From Sphingomonadaceae bacterium (GTDB lineage: Bacteria > Pseudomonadota > Alphaproteobacteria > Sphingomonadales > Sphingomonadaceae), in contig SHLU01000107.1 in the NCBI GenBank assembly GCA_004282995.1, positions 1 to 8,034 of the forward strand: 8,034 nucleotides of DNA. Direction: 5' to 3'. How positions within the stretch are numbered: position 1 is the stretch's first letter; each line of letters begins with the position of its first letter. The position numbers and the translations under genes are program-made. Positions 1 to 7,086 of this stretch are shown here, piece by piece. A model generated the notes under the pieces. The model had not been told where the DNA came from, searched no databases, and saw nothing but the letters and a program-made list of their open reading frames with translations.

Positions 1-174
1 ATCGGCACACTCGATCTGGAGATGGAAACCGGTGAGCCGATCTGTGTGACTGTGAGCACGGGGCTAGCGACATATCTTTCAGGAGATGCTGCCGAAGCGA
101 TGATTGAACGCGCTGACGCTGCTCTTTACGACGCCAAGAACGCCGGGCGCGACCGAGTAAAGCTGGCAGCTTAG
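1..174 (+). CDS. GGDEF-domain diguanylate cyclase, C-terminal fragment (5' end outside window)
   Basis: Frame 1 is open from the first base to a TAG stop and encodes 57 residues. The segment VTVSTGLATYL followed by IERADAALYDAKNAGRDRV is the typical C-terminal end of a GGDEF domain: the strand after the active site, then the final helix with the ADxALYxAKxxGRxR pattern. GGDEF enzymes condense two GTP into cyclic-di-GMP in the cytoplasm. The GG(D/E)EF motif, any inhibitory RxxD site and any sensor domain lie upstream of the window, so catalytic activity cannot be judged here. The protein ends only a few residues after the domain, so nothing follows GGDEF. The stop overlaps the stop of the convergent recG gene by four bases (171-174), and no terminator separates them. 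The family call is secure; the full architecture is unknown. Confidence 0.93.
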   Translation: MGTLDLEMETGEPICVTVSTGLATYLSGDAAEAMIERADAALYDAKNAGRDRVKLAA

Positions 175-2234
175 CCACCGCGAAGCAATTGTACGCCGTA
201 GTCCCGTTCAAACAGGTAAAGCAGGGTACGTGCTGCCTCGCCTCGCGGTGATTTCAGCCCGCCATCGCGCTCTATCAGCAGCCGCGCATCATCATGGGCA
301 ATCGGCAGCATACGCTGGATCTGCTCAAGATTAGCTATCCGGAAAGGCGTGTCGCCTGATTGCCGCGTGCCGAGCAATTCGCCGCCCCCACGCAATTCCA
401 GGTCCTCCTCGGCAATGCGGAAACCGTCCTGCGTCTCGCGCATAAGAGCAAGACGTTTTCGACCGGTCTCGGACAGCGCTTCCCCTCGAAGGAGGAGGCA
501 GACGGACTTGTCGGCACCCCGCCCCACACGCCCGCGCAACTGGTGCAGCTGGGCCAGCCCGAAGCGTTCAGCCTGCTCGATGACCATCAGCGTAGCCGCT
601 GGTACATCGACCCCGACTTCGATGACTGTTGTTGCCACCAATAATTTGGCGTCACCGCTGGCGAACCGCGCCATAGCCGCATCTTTCTCTGTCGCATCAA
701 GCTGCCCGTGAACGAGAACCACGGTGTCGCCGAACTGCTCCTTGAGTGCGGCATAGCGCGCTTCGGCGGCGGCAATATCAAGGCTCTCGTTGTCGTGCAC
801 CATCGGACAAACCCAGTAAGCCTGCCGCCCCGAGCCGATATGGCGCCCGACACCCTCCACCACTTCGCCGAGCCGGTCCTGTCCAACAACTCGAGTGTCG
901 ATCGCCTGCCTCCCTGGAGGAAGCTCGTCCAACCGGCTGACATCCATCTCCCCATATTGCGCCAGCGTGAGCGTGCGCGGGATCGGGGTCGCGGTCATCG
1001 CCAATGTGTGCGGGGTACGCTTGCCCTTGCGGGTCAGCATCAGCCGCTGCGCGACGCCAAAGCGATGCTGCTCGTCAATCACCACCAGCCCCAGATCGCG
1101 ATACTGCACCGCTTCCTGGAAGATCGCATGAGTGCCGACGACGATATCGATCGATCCGTCCAGCAGGCCCATCAGGATGCTCTCGCGCGACCGGCCCTTG
1201 TCACGCCCCGTCAGCAGCGCAATTTCCACCCCTGTCGGGCGCAGCATCTGCCGCAAGGTCTCGTAGTGCTGCCGAGCGAGAATTTCGGTCGGCGCCAGCA
1301 TCGCCGCCTGCGCCTCTGCCTCGACCGCCACAAGCATGGCCTCGAGCGCCACCACCGTTTTACCGGCTCCGACATCGCCTTGAAGCAATCGCAGCATGGG
1401 TGATTCCTGCGCCAGGTCCTCCTCGATTTCGCGGATAGATCGTTGTTGCGCGCCGGTCAGCGGGAACGGCAGGTCGAGTTTCGAACGGCGCGAATGATCG
1501 CCCTTCAGAGCCCTGCCTTTACGCTGTCGGTTATCGGCCCGGACAAGCAGCAAGGCGAGACTGTTTGCCAGTAGTTCGTCATAGGCGAGCCGGTCGCGGG
1601 CACTTGCGTTTTCCGCTTTGTGCGCCAGCTTGAGCGCATCCGACCAAGCCGGCCACCCGTTCTTGTCGAATTGGCCCGGGTCGATCCATTCGGCCAGTCG
1701 GGGGAGCTGACCGAGCGCCTGCTCGGCAAGCCCCGCCAGCTTCGGCTGGGTCAGTCCCTCGGACAGGGCATAGACAGGCTCGCACAGTCGCTGCAGGCTC
1801 TCCCCGCCTTCCTCCAGAACATGATCGGGATGGACGATCTGGAGCATGTCGCCATAGCGTTCGAGCTTGCCAGCCACCCAGCGCGTTTCGCCTACGGGCA
1901 GTTGCTTCTTGGCGGTGTAGCTTGCCCGACCGAAATAAGTCAGCGCACAAATATTCCCGACAACATCCTGCGCGAATACACGGTATGGTCCGCGGCCCTG
2001 CATCCGCGGAGCCCGGTGCTCTGTCGGCGTCAGCTGGATGACAATCTGTTCACCCTCGCCCGCCTCGTCCAGATTACCCACAGCACGCCGCGTAACGAAG
2101 CGCTCGGGCAAGTGATATGCGACATCCCGCACTCTGGTCAGTCCCAGCTTGTCGAGTGGTTTTCTGAGCTTGGGCCCGACACCGTCGAGCGTGTCGATCT
2201 CGGCAAATAACGGGTTGAGGATATCGGGACGCAT
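171..2234 (-). CDS. recG: ATP-dependent DNA helicase RecG (branch migration and fork reversal)
   Basis: A 687-residue protein, close to the roughly 690 usual for RecG. RecG is a cytoplasmic double-stranded DNA translocase that reverses stalled forks and processes Holliday junctions and R-loops. Visible in order: an N-terminal helix-hairpin-helix-like segment LDGVGPKLRKPLDKLGL (16-32); the OB-fold wedge domain (about 60-150); Walker A GDVGAGKT (286-293); the DEQH box (387-390); TATPIPR motif III (414-420); motif VI QLRGRVGR (565-572); and the TRG translocation region with DGFRIAEEDLELRGGGELLG (603-622). All key residues are present. The frame stays open 142 codons further upstream, but that part is antisense to sdhE and has no RecG character. 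ATG at 2234 gives MRPDILNPLF, a normal RecG N terminus. No Shine-Dalgarno sequence precedes it; TATAGA lies seven bases upstream, which hints at a leaderless transcript. It is divergent from sdhE and convergent with the GGDEF gene. Confidence 0.97.
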   Translation of the reverse strand: MRPDILNPLFAEIDTLDGVGPKLRKPLDKLGLTRVRDVAYHLPERFVTRRAVGNLDEAGEGEQIVIQLTPTEHRAPRMQGRGPYRVFAQDVVGNICALTYFGRASYTAKKQLPVGETRWVAGKLERYGDMLQIVHPDHVLEEGGESLQRLCEPVYALSEGLTQPKLAGLAEQALGQLPRLAEWIDPGQFDKNGWPAWSDALKLAHKAENASARDRLAYDELLANSLALLLVRADNRQRKGRALKGDHSRRSKLDLPFPLTGAQQRSIREIEEDLAQESPMLRLLQGDVGAGKTVVALEAMLVAVEAEAQAAMLAPTEILARQHYETLRQMLRPTGVEIALLTGRDKGRSRESILMGLLDGSIDIVVGTHAIFQEAVQYRDLGLVVIDEQHRFGVAQRLMLTRKGKRTPHTLAMTATPIPRTLTLAQYGEMDVSRLDELPPGRQAIDTRVVGQDRLGEVVEGVGRHIGSGRQAYWVCPMVHDNESLDIAAAEARYAALKEQFGDTVVLVHGQLDATEKDAAMARFASGDAKLLVATTVIEVGVDVPAATLMVIEQAERFGLAQLHQLRGRVGRGADKSVCLLLRGEALSETGRKRLALMRETQDGFRIAEEDLELRGGGELLGTRQSGDTPFRIANLEQIQRMLPIAHDDARLLIERDGGLKSPRGEAARTLLYLFERDYGVQLLRGG

Positions 2235-2288
2235 GGCGGCATCTATAGCCGCTTGCGCCGCCTTGGCGAGTGCCGTAACCGCCCCCTC
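2235..2288. promoter_or_regulatory. Divergent recG/sdhE intergenic region with possible leaderless promoters
   Basis: These 54 bases must hold the 5' signals of both divergent genes unless they start inside each other. On the minus strand TATAGA (2247 to 2242) ends seven bases before the recG ATG, the distance expected if transcription starts at the A of ATG; no good -35 box lies 17 bases further up. On the plus strand TTGCGC (2253-2258), a 17-base spacer and TAACCG (2276-2281) again end seven bases before the sdhE ATG. Neither gene has a purine-rich ribosome binding site. An inverted repeat GGCGGC (2235-2240) / GCCGCC (2257-2262) also lies here. Box matches are modest, so this is a hypothesis from position and the missing ribosome binding sites. 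Confidence 0.35.
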
Positions 2289-2570
2289 ATGCCAGATCAC
2301 GACCCCGAATTTGCAGTTCGCCTGGCCCGCGCCAAGTTTCGCGGCTGGCATCGTGGCACCCGCGAAGCCGATTTCATGATCGGCGGCTTCTTTGACCGCT
2401 ATTCGGATAGCTGGGACGAGAGCGAATTGGCGTGGTTCGAAATGCTGCTCGACGAGGACGATGTCGATATCATGGCTTGGGCCCTCGGCACGCAGTCGGT
2501 CCCGGACCGCTTCGCAGGCGAGCAGATGGAGCTGATGTGCCGGCTCGACTATGTAAATATTCCGCGCTGA
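2289..2570 (+). CDS. sdhE: FAD assembly factor SdhE (succinate dehydrogenase flavinylation, DUF339 family)
   Basis: A 93-residue soluble protein, the usual size for SdhE (YgfY/Sdh5/SDHAF2). The family binds the flavoprotein subunit SdhA of succinate dehydrogenase (and FrdA where present) and promotes covalent attachment of FAD to a histidine. The signature RGTRE is at residues 22-26, inside KFRGWHRGTREADFMIGGF; the RGxxE motif is the functional hallmark of the family. Acidic helices with LAWFEMLLDEDDVDIMAWALG (about 49-69) complete the small helical bundle. ATG at 2289 gives MPDHDPEF and a normal length. A TTG at 2253 would add 12 residues without family character, and neither start has a Shine-Dalgarno sequence. 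The gene lies between recG and mfd, with no sdh structural genes in view; this detached position is, as I recall, common in alphaproteobacteria. Confidence 0.93.
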   Translation: MPDHDPEFAVRLARAKFRGWHRGTREADFMIGGFFDRYSDSWDESELAWFEMLLDEDDVDIMAWALGTQSVPDRFAGEQMELMCRLDYVNIPR

Positions 2571-2620
2571 AAACGCTCTGGCCCTGAACTTGAACGCACG
2601 GTAACGCTGAGATTCGACAC

Positions 2621-2654
2621 GATAACCCCCTCCCGCTTGCGGCAGGGGGTTATC
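2621..2654. repeat. Strong palindromic stem-loop between sdhE and mfd, REP-like or weak terminator
   Basis: GATAACCCCCT (2621-2631) pairs perfectly with AGGGGGTTATC (2644-2654), an 11-base stem. The enclosed 12 bases contain a second small inverted pair CCG/CGG around CTTG, so the foldback is nearly continuous. It starts 50 bases after the sdhE stop and ends 44 bases before the mfd start. No T-run follows on either strand, so it is not a standard intrinsic terminator. It could protect the sdhE mRNA 3' end, act with Rho, or be a copy of a dispersed palindromic element; cores of the type CCCTCCCGCTTGCGG recur, as I recall, in sphingomonad genomes. The structure is certain from the sequence; its role is inferred. 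Confidence 0.6.
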
Positions 2655-2698
2655 GCGCATGACCGGAACGCTTCGAACGCAGGATCGCTAAAGCCAAG

Positions 2699-5600
2699 AT
2701 GCCCGACTTTTCTCGTATTCTGAATGCCAGCGAGCCATTGACGCTGGCATCGGTTGCCCGCGGTGCGCAGCCGCTGGTGATAAGCGACCTGGCCCGTGCG
2801 GCAAAAGGTCGTGCGGTATTCATCGCCCCGGACGAGGCGGCAATGCATGCGGTAGCCGAAGCGGCGCATTATTTTGCGCCGGAACTCGAAGTCATCGAGT
2901 TTCCCGCCTGGGATTGCTTGCCTTATGATCGCGCCAGCCCTGCCCTGGCCGTCAGCGCAAGACGGCTGGCTGCGCTCCACCGCCTTCAAGTGGGTAAAAG
3001 TGGTTCGCAACTGCTCGTCACCACCGTCAACGCGGCTATGCAGCGTGTGCTCACCCCCTTCCGGGTCCGCGAGAGCGTGCGCGAGTTCAAGGCGGGGACG
3101 GAGATCGGGATGGAAAGCCTCTCCGCGCTTCTTCGCCGACAAGGATACACCCGCACCGATACCGTGGTGGATAGCGGCGAATATGCCATTCGCGGTTCGA
3201 TCGTTGATATCTTCCCTTCAGGCCTCGACCAGGGATTGCGGCTCGACTTCTTCGGTGACGAGCTCGAAAGCCTGAGACTGTTCGATCCTTCGACGCAGAT
3301 GAGCACGCAGGTCATCAAGTCGCATCTCTTGCTGCCTGCGAGCGAGGCCTTGCTCGATGAGGACAGCATCAAGCGGTTTCGTGGCCGCTATCGCGAGCAG
3401 TTTGGGGCGGCCGCAACGCAGGATCCGCTGTACGAGGCGGTCAGCGAAGGTCGCCGACTGGCCGGGATGGAGCACTGGTTGCCCTTGTTCGAAAACCGCC
3501 TGGTGACGCTTTTCGATCATCTGGGTGATGATGACCTGGTGGTGATGGACAGTACTGGCGCGAATTCGGTCGAGGAGCGGCTGAAGGACATCTCCGATTA
3601 TCGTGAAGCCCGTCGCAATGCGACCGGACAGGCCAAGGGTGGCTACCGTCCGCTGGCAGAGGACGCGCTCTATCTTTTGTCGGATGAATGGCAGCGCCAC
3701 CTGGGCGCCGCGCCCGCGCACCGTAGCGTGATTTTTGCAGAGCCCGAGGGCGAGCGCGTGGTCGATTTTGGCTTCACCTCGGCGCGAGATTTTTCCCCCG
3801 AGCGTGCGCGCGGCGACAATGTCTACGAAACCGCCGCCAAGCATCTGAAAGGCCTTGCTAACCAGGGCAAAAAGCCCCTGCTGGCAGCCTATTCCGAAGG
3901 CAGCCGCAGCCGGATCGCCTCGATCCTGTCCGAAGCAGGGTGCGAAACACGCCTCGCGGAAAGCTGGCAGGAAGCGCTGGGCCTGTCCGCCAAAGGTCAA
4001 CCGGTCGCACTGGTCCTGCCGGTCGAGACTGGCTTCGCCAATGACCAGATGGAGCTACTGACCGAGCAGGACCTGCTCGGTGACCGACTTGTCCGCCGTC
4101 ACAAGAAGCGCAAGGATTCCGACGCCTTCCTTGCCGAACTTCAGACGCTCAATCGGGGCGACCTGGTGGTTCATGTCGAGCACGGCATCGGCAAATATCT
4201 CGGACTGGAACCGATTGCAGTCGGCAAGAGCCAGCACGATTGCGTAATGCTCGAATACCGCGGTGGCGACAAACTCTACATCCCGGTCGAAAACATCGAC
4301 GTGCTGTCGCGCTACGGCTCGTCGGAAGAGTCGGTGATGCTCGACCGGCTGGGCGGCGAAGCCTGGCAGAAGCGCCGTGCGCAACTGCGCGAACGGATCC
4401 GCGCGATTGCCGGCGAATTGATGAAGACCGCTGCCGCGCGCGCCCTGCGCAAGGCCCCCGTGCTCGACGTGGAGGAAGCCTCCTACAACCAGTTCGTCGA
4501 CAGATTTCAGTGGGAGGAAACCGACGATCAGGATCGCGCCATTGCGGATGTCCTGCGGGACCTCGAAAGCGGGCGGCCAATGGACCGGCTGGTATGCGGC
4601 GATGTCGGTTTCGGAAAAACCGAGGTCGCCCTGCGCGCCGCCTTCGTGGCAGCAATGAACGGCCAACAGGTCGCCGTGATCGCACCCACCACCCTGTTGG
4701 CACGCCAGCATTTCGAGAACTTCTCCGCCCGGTTTTCCGGCTTCCCGCTCAAGGTTGGGCGGTTGAGCCGGCTCGTGCCGTCCAAGGAAATGAGCGATAC
4801 GCGCGACGGCCTCGCCAGCGGTGATATCGACATCGTCGTCGGCACCCACGCCATTCTCTCGAAGTCCACAAGCTTCAAGAACCTTGGCCTGGTGATCGTC
4901 GACGAAGAGCAGCGTTTCGGTGTCACCCACAAGGAAAAACTTAAGCAGTTGCGTGCCGATGTGCACATGCTGACGCTCACGGCGACCCCCATTCCGCGCA
5001 CGTTGCAGATGGCCATGACCGGCCTGCGCGAGCTTTCCACCATTCAGACCCCACCGGTCGACCGCCTGGCAGTGCGCACCTACGTGATGGAATGGGACGA
5101 TATGGTCATGCGCGAAGCGCTGCTGCGCGAGCATCATCGTGGCGGGCAGAGTTTCATCGTGGTCCCGCGTATCTCCGACATGGAAGGTGTCGAGCAATGG
5201 CTGCGGGACAATGTGCCCGAAGTGAAGGCGGTGACCGCGCACGGGCAAATGAGTCCGGTCGAGATCGAAAAGCGCATGAGCGCTTTCTACGAGGGTAAAT
5301 ACGAAGTGCTGCTATCGACGACCATTGTCGAAAGCGGGCTCGACTTGCCCAGCGCCAACACCATCATCATCCACCGCGCCGATATCTTCGGCCTTGCCCA
5401 GCTCTACCAGCTCCGCGGGCGCGTGGGTCGGGCCAAGCTGCGCGCCTACGCTTACCTCACCTATGCCGAAGACTCCCAATTGAGCGAGGTCGCAGAGAAG
5501 CGCCTCAAGGTGCTGGGTGACCTCGATTCGCTAGGCGCAGGCTTCCAGCTTGCCAGCCACGACCTCGACATTCGCGGCGCCGGAAATTTGCTCGGCGACG

Positions 5601-6187
5601 AGCAATCGGGACATATCCGCGAGGTCGGGTTCGAACTGTACCAGTCGATGCTTGAGGACGCGATCCTCGCCGCCAAGGCGGGCGAGGCAGGCCTGACCGA
5701 AGACCGGGAGCCGCTCAGCCCGCAGATCACGGTTGATGCACCGATCATGATACCCGAAGAATATATCCCGGACCTTGCGGTTCGGATGGCGCTCTATCGC
5801 CGTCTCAACCAGGCCGAAGGCAAGGCCGAGATCGAAGCTCTGGCAGCCGAAATGATCGATCGCTTTGGTCCGCTGCCTGACGCCACCGCCAACCTTGTGC
5901 GCCTTATCGAGATCAAGCACCAGGCAATCGAGGCCAACATTGCCAAAATCGACGTCGGGGCGCGCGGGACCCTGGTGACTTTCCATCAGGACGATTTCCC
6001 CGATGGCCCCGGTCTCATCGCCTATGTCGACAGGCTCAAGGGAACCGCCAAGCTACGCCCAGACATGAAACTGGTCATCAACCGGGCGTGGGTCGACCCG
6101 CAAAGTCGCCTCAACGGCCTCTACCAGCTGACCAAGGGGCTGAGCGGGGTCGCTCGTCGCTATCGCAAGAGTAAAAAAGCCGCCTAA
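2699..6187 (+). CDS. mfd: Transcription-repair coupling factor Mfd
   Basis: A 1162-residue protein, slightly longer than the 1148 of E. coli Mfd. Mfd is an ATP-driven double-stranded DNA translocase that binds RNA polymerase stalled at lesions, pushes it off and recruits UvrA for nucleotide excision repair. In order: a UvrB-homology module (about 1-210) with FPAWDCLPYD (68-77), EYAIRGSIVDIFP (161-173) and RLDFFGDELESLRLFD (181-196); the CarD-like RNA polymerase interaction domain beginning near GDLVVHVEHGIGKY (487-500); Walker A GDVGFGKT (634-641); the DEEQ box (735-738); TATPIPR (761-767); motif VI QLRGRVGR (904-911); a TRG translocation motif shared with RecG (about 941-980); and the C-terminal regulatory domain D7 from about 1005. 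All catalytic motifs are intact. The start has only a weak, distant AGGA (2681-2684) as ribosome binding site. The stop overlaps that of the convergent EAL gene by four bases. Confidence 0.98.
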   Translation: MPDFSRILNASEPLTLASVARGAQPLVISDLARAAKGRAVFIAPDEAAMHAVAEAAHYFAPELEVIEFPAWDCLPYDRASPALAVSARRLAALHRLQVGKSGSQLLVTTVNAAMQRVLTPFRVRESVREFKAGTEIGMESLSALLRRQGYTRTDTVVDSGEYAIRGSIVDIFPSGLDQGLRLDFFGDELESLRLFDPSTQMSTQVIKSHLLLPASEALLDEDSIKRFRGRYREQFGAAATQDPLYEAVSEGRRLAGMEHWLPLFENRLVTLFDHLGDDDLVVMDSTGANSVEERLKDISDYREARRNATGQAKGGYRPLAEDALYLLSDEWQRHLGAAPAHRSVIFAEPEGERVVDFGFTSARDFSPERARGDNVYETAAKHLKGLANQGKKPLLAAYSEGSRSRIASILSEAGCETRLAESWQEALGLSAKGQPVALVLPVETGFANDQMELLTEQDLLGDRLVRRHKKRKDSDAFLAELQTLNRGDLVVHVEHGIGKYLGLEPIAVGKSQHDCVMLEYRGGDKLYIPVENIDVLSRYGSSEESVMLDRLGGEAWQKRRAQLRERIRAIAGELMKTAAARALRKAPVLDVEEASYNQFVDRFQWEETDDQDRAIADVLRDLESGRPMDRLVCGDVGFGKTEVALRAAFVAAMNGQQVAVIAPTTLLARQHFENFSARFSGFPLKVGRLSRLVPSKEMSDTRDGLASGDIDIVVGTHAILSKSTSFKNLGLVIVDEEQRFGVTHKEKLKQLRADVHMLTLTATPIPRTLQMAMTGLRELSTIQTPPVDRLAVRTYVMEWDDMVMREALLREHHRGGQSFIVVPRISDMEGVEQWLRDNVPEVKAVTAHGQMSPVEIEKRMSAFYEGKYEVLLSTTIVESGLDLPSANTIIIHRADIFGLAQLYQLRGRVGRAKLRAYAYLTYAEDSQLSEVAEKRLKVLGDLDSLGAGFQLASHDLDIRGAGNLLGDEQSGHIREVGFELYQSMLEDAILAAKAGEAGLTEDREPLSPQITVDAPIMIPEEYIPDLAVRMALYRRLNQAEGKAEIEALAAEMIDRFGPLPDATANLVRLIEIKHQAIEANIAKIDVGARGTLVTFHQDDFPDGPGLIAYVDRLKGTAKLRPDMKLVINRAWVDPQSRLNGLYQLTKGLSGVARRYRKSKKAA

Positions 6188-6972
6188 GCAAGTGCCAGCT
6201 GGCGAAAGGATGTCGCGTCCATCGGCGCTGCCCGCAGGAAACCCTGGTATGCCTTGCAGCCTTCCGCTGCCACGATAGCCCGCTGCGCCTCGCGCTCGAC
6301 ACCTTCGGCAATTACATCGAGCCCGAGGGCATCCGCCATCGTGGCGATGCCGCGCAATATCGCCAGGTCGCGGTGATCGGTATCGATCCCTTCGACCATC
6401 GACCGGTCGAGTTTGAGGTAATCGAGTGGGAGAACCTTCAGATAGCCGAAGTTGCAGAAGCCTGCCCCGAAGTCATCGAGCGCGATGGCGATTCCTGCGT
6501 CGCGCAGGGAGGCCAGCGTCCGTGCGGCGCGGTGCAGGTCCCCGAGCAGAACGTCCTCGGTGATCTCGACAGTCAACCGTTCCGGATCGACCCGGCTTTC
6601 GCGCACACGGGCCAGAAAGCGCATTGCAAAATCACTCGCTGAAATTTCTTGCGGAAGAAGATTGACTGACAGGCGCAGATGTTCCGGCCATCTTGCGAAC
6701 TGCGCCAAGGCAGCATCGACAACCTTCACCGATAATCTGGCGGCTGCATTCTGGTCTTCGGCAATGGCGAAGGTGGTTTGGGCGCCGATCGTGCCGAGCG
6801 CGGGATGTTGCCAGCGGGCCAGGGCCTCGCCTCCGATCAGTTCGTCGTTCTCGAGCGCGAATTGCGGCTGGTAAACCGTCTCGATTTCGTCCTGCGCAGT
6901 AGCCCTGATCAGGTCTGGCGCATGGGCCGAGATACGCGCCAGATCGAGTTCAAGATGATCGCCGGAAGCCAT
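6184..6972 (-). CDS. Stand-alone EAL-domain cyclic-di-GMP phosphodiesterase
   Basis: A 262-residue protein that is almost entirely one EAL domain. The EAL family hydrolyses cyclic-di-GMP to pGpG using two metal ions. The catalytic set appears complete: Q35 in YQPQF, E49 of the EAL motif (GGEALARW), N104 (SVNL), E136 (VEITED), D166/D167 (DDFGAG), K187 (YLKLD), E223 (AEGVE) and Q243 (YQGF). Loop 6 (DDFGAGFCNFGYLKVLPLDY) is intact, so an active enzyme is likely. The 30 residues before the domain are helix-prone and carry no signal peptide, membrane segment, GGDEF or known sensor domain. The start is well fixed: an in-frame TAA lies four codons upstream and overlaps a ribosome binding site AAGGG six bases before ATG. 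The gene is convergent with mfd, overlapping it by four bases, and divergent from nadK. Its signal input and target process cannot be read from the sequence. Confidence 0.95.
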   Translation of the reverse strand: MASGDHLELDLARISAHAPDLIRATAQDEIETVYQPQFALENDELIGGEALARWQHPALGTIGAQTTFAIAEDQNAAARLSVKVVDAALAQFARWPEHLRLSVNLLPQEISASDFAMRFLARVRESRVDPERLTVEITEDVLLGDLHRAARTLASLRDAGIAIALDDFGAGFCNFGYLKVLPLDYLKLDRSMVEGIDTDHRDLAILRGIATMADALGLDVIAEGVEREAQRAIVAAEGCKAYQGFLRAAPMDATSFRQLALA

Positions 6973-7086
6973 GTCCTGCCCTTAGTCTGCTCCGATAGGG
7001 AAATCCCTAGGCAAGTGCATTGCGTTGCCAAATGGCACGGTCCTTCATACAGCATAGCCATCACGCACAGCCGGGAGGGTCGCCGT
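6973..7086. promoter_or_regulatory. Divergent control region between the EAL gene and nadK with two palindromes
   Basis: These 114 bases must carry the 5' signals of two divergent genes. Two short palindromes of the same design stand out: TAGGGA-AA-TCCCTA (6996-7009) and TGCCA-AA-TGGCA (7026-7037), both with an AA centre, centres 29 bases apart. A possible nadK promoter is TTGCCA (7025-7030), a 17-base spacer and TACAGC (7048-7053); the second palindrome overlaps its -35 box, a position suited to repression. The EAL gene's ribosome binding site AAGGG (6983 to 6979, minus strand) lies at the other end. Promoter boxes are weak, and no regulator is known to me for these half-sites. Confidence 0.35.
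7073..7078 (+). promoter_or_regulatory. Ribosome binding site that fixes the nadK TTG start
   Basis: GGGAGG matches the anti-Shine-Dalgarno sequence well and ends eight bases before TTG at 7087. It is one of only two clear ribosome binding sites at gene starts in this window and decides the choice of TTG over an in-frame GTG at 7015. Confidence 0.8.

Noticed and set aside
708..1403. A 231-codon plus-strand frame inside recG
   Set aside because: It is the antisense shadow of the RecG helicase core; RecG motifs on the minus strand explain the sequence fully.
2621..2654. Rho-independent terminator of sdhE
   Set aside because: The stem is strong, but no T-run follows on either strand, so it was recorded as a palindromic repeat with uncertain function.
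2235..2660. A 142-codon N-terminal extension of RecG
   Set aside because: It is antisense to sdhE and to the palindrome, has no RecG-like residues, and the ATG at 2234 already gives a normal RecG N terminus and length.
2666..2678. Canonical alphaproteobacterial SOS (LexA) box before mfd
   Set aside because: The GAAC tetramers are separated by five bases instead of seven.
2549..3142. A 197-codon minus-strand frame across the sdhE-mfd gap and the mfd start
   Set aside because: Most of it is the reverse of mfd codons and its C-terminal part reads through the palindrome; there is no family resemblance.
3218..4000. A 260-codon open frame antisense to mfd
   Set aside because: Same reason: shadow of the mfd frame with no recognisable domain and no ribosome binding site of its own that I could see.
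4055..5248. A 397-codon open frame antisense to mfd
   Set aside because: It lies wholly inside a conserved mfd coding region, resembles no known family, and long antisense frames are expected in GC-rich genes.
6778..7086. N-terminal extension of NadK to an upstream start
   Set aside because: It runs antisense through the EAL gene and the divergent gap, and the strong ribosome binding site at 7073-7078 serves the TTG at 7087.
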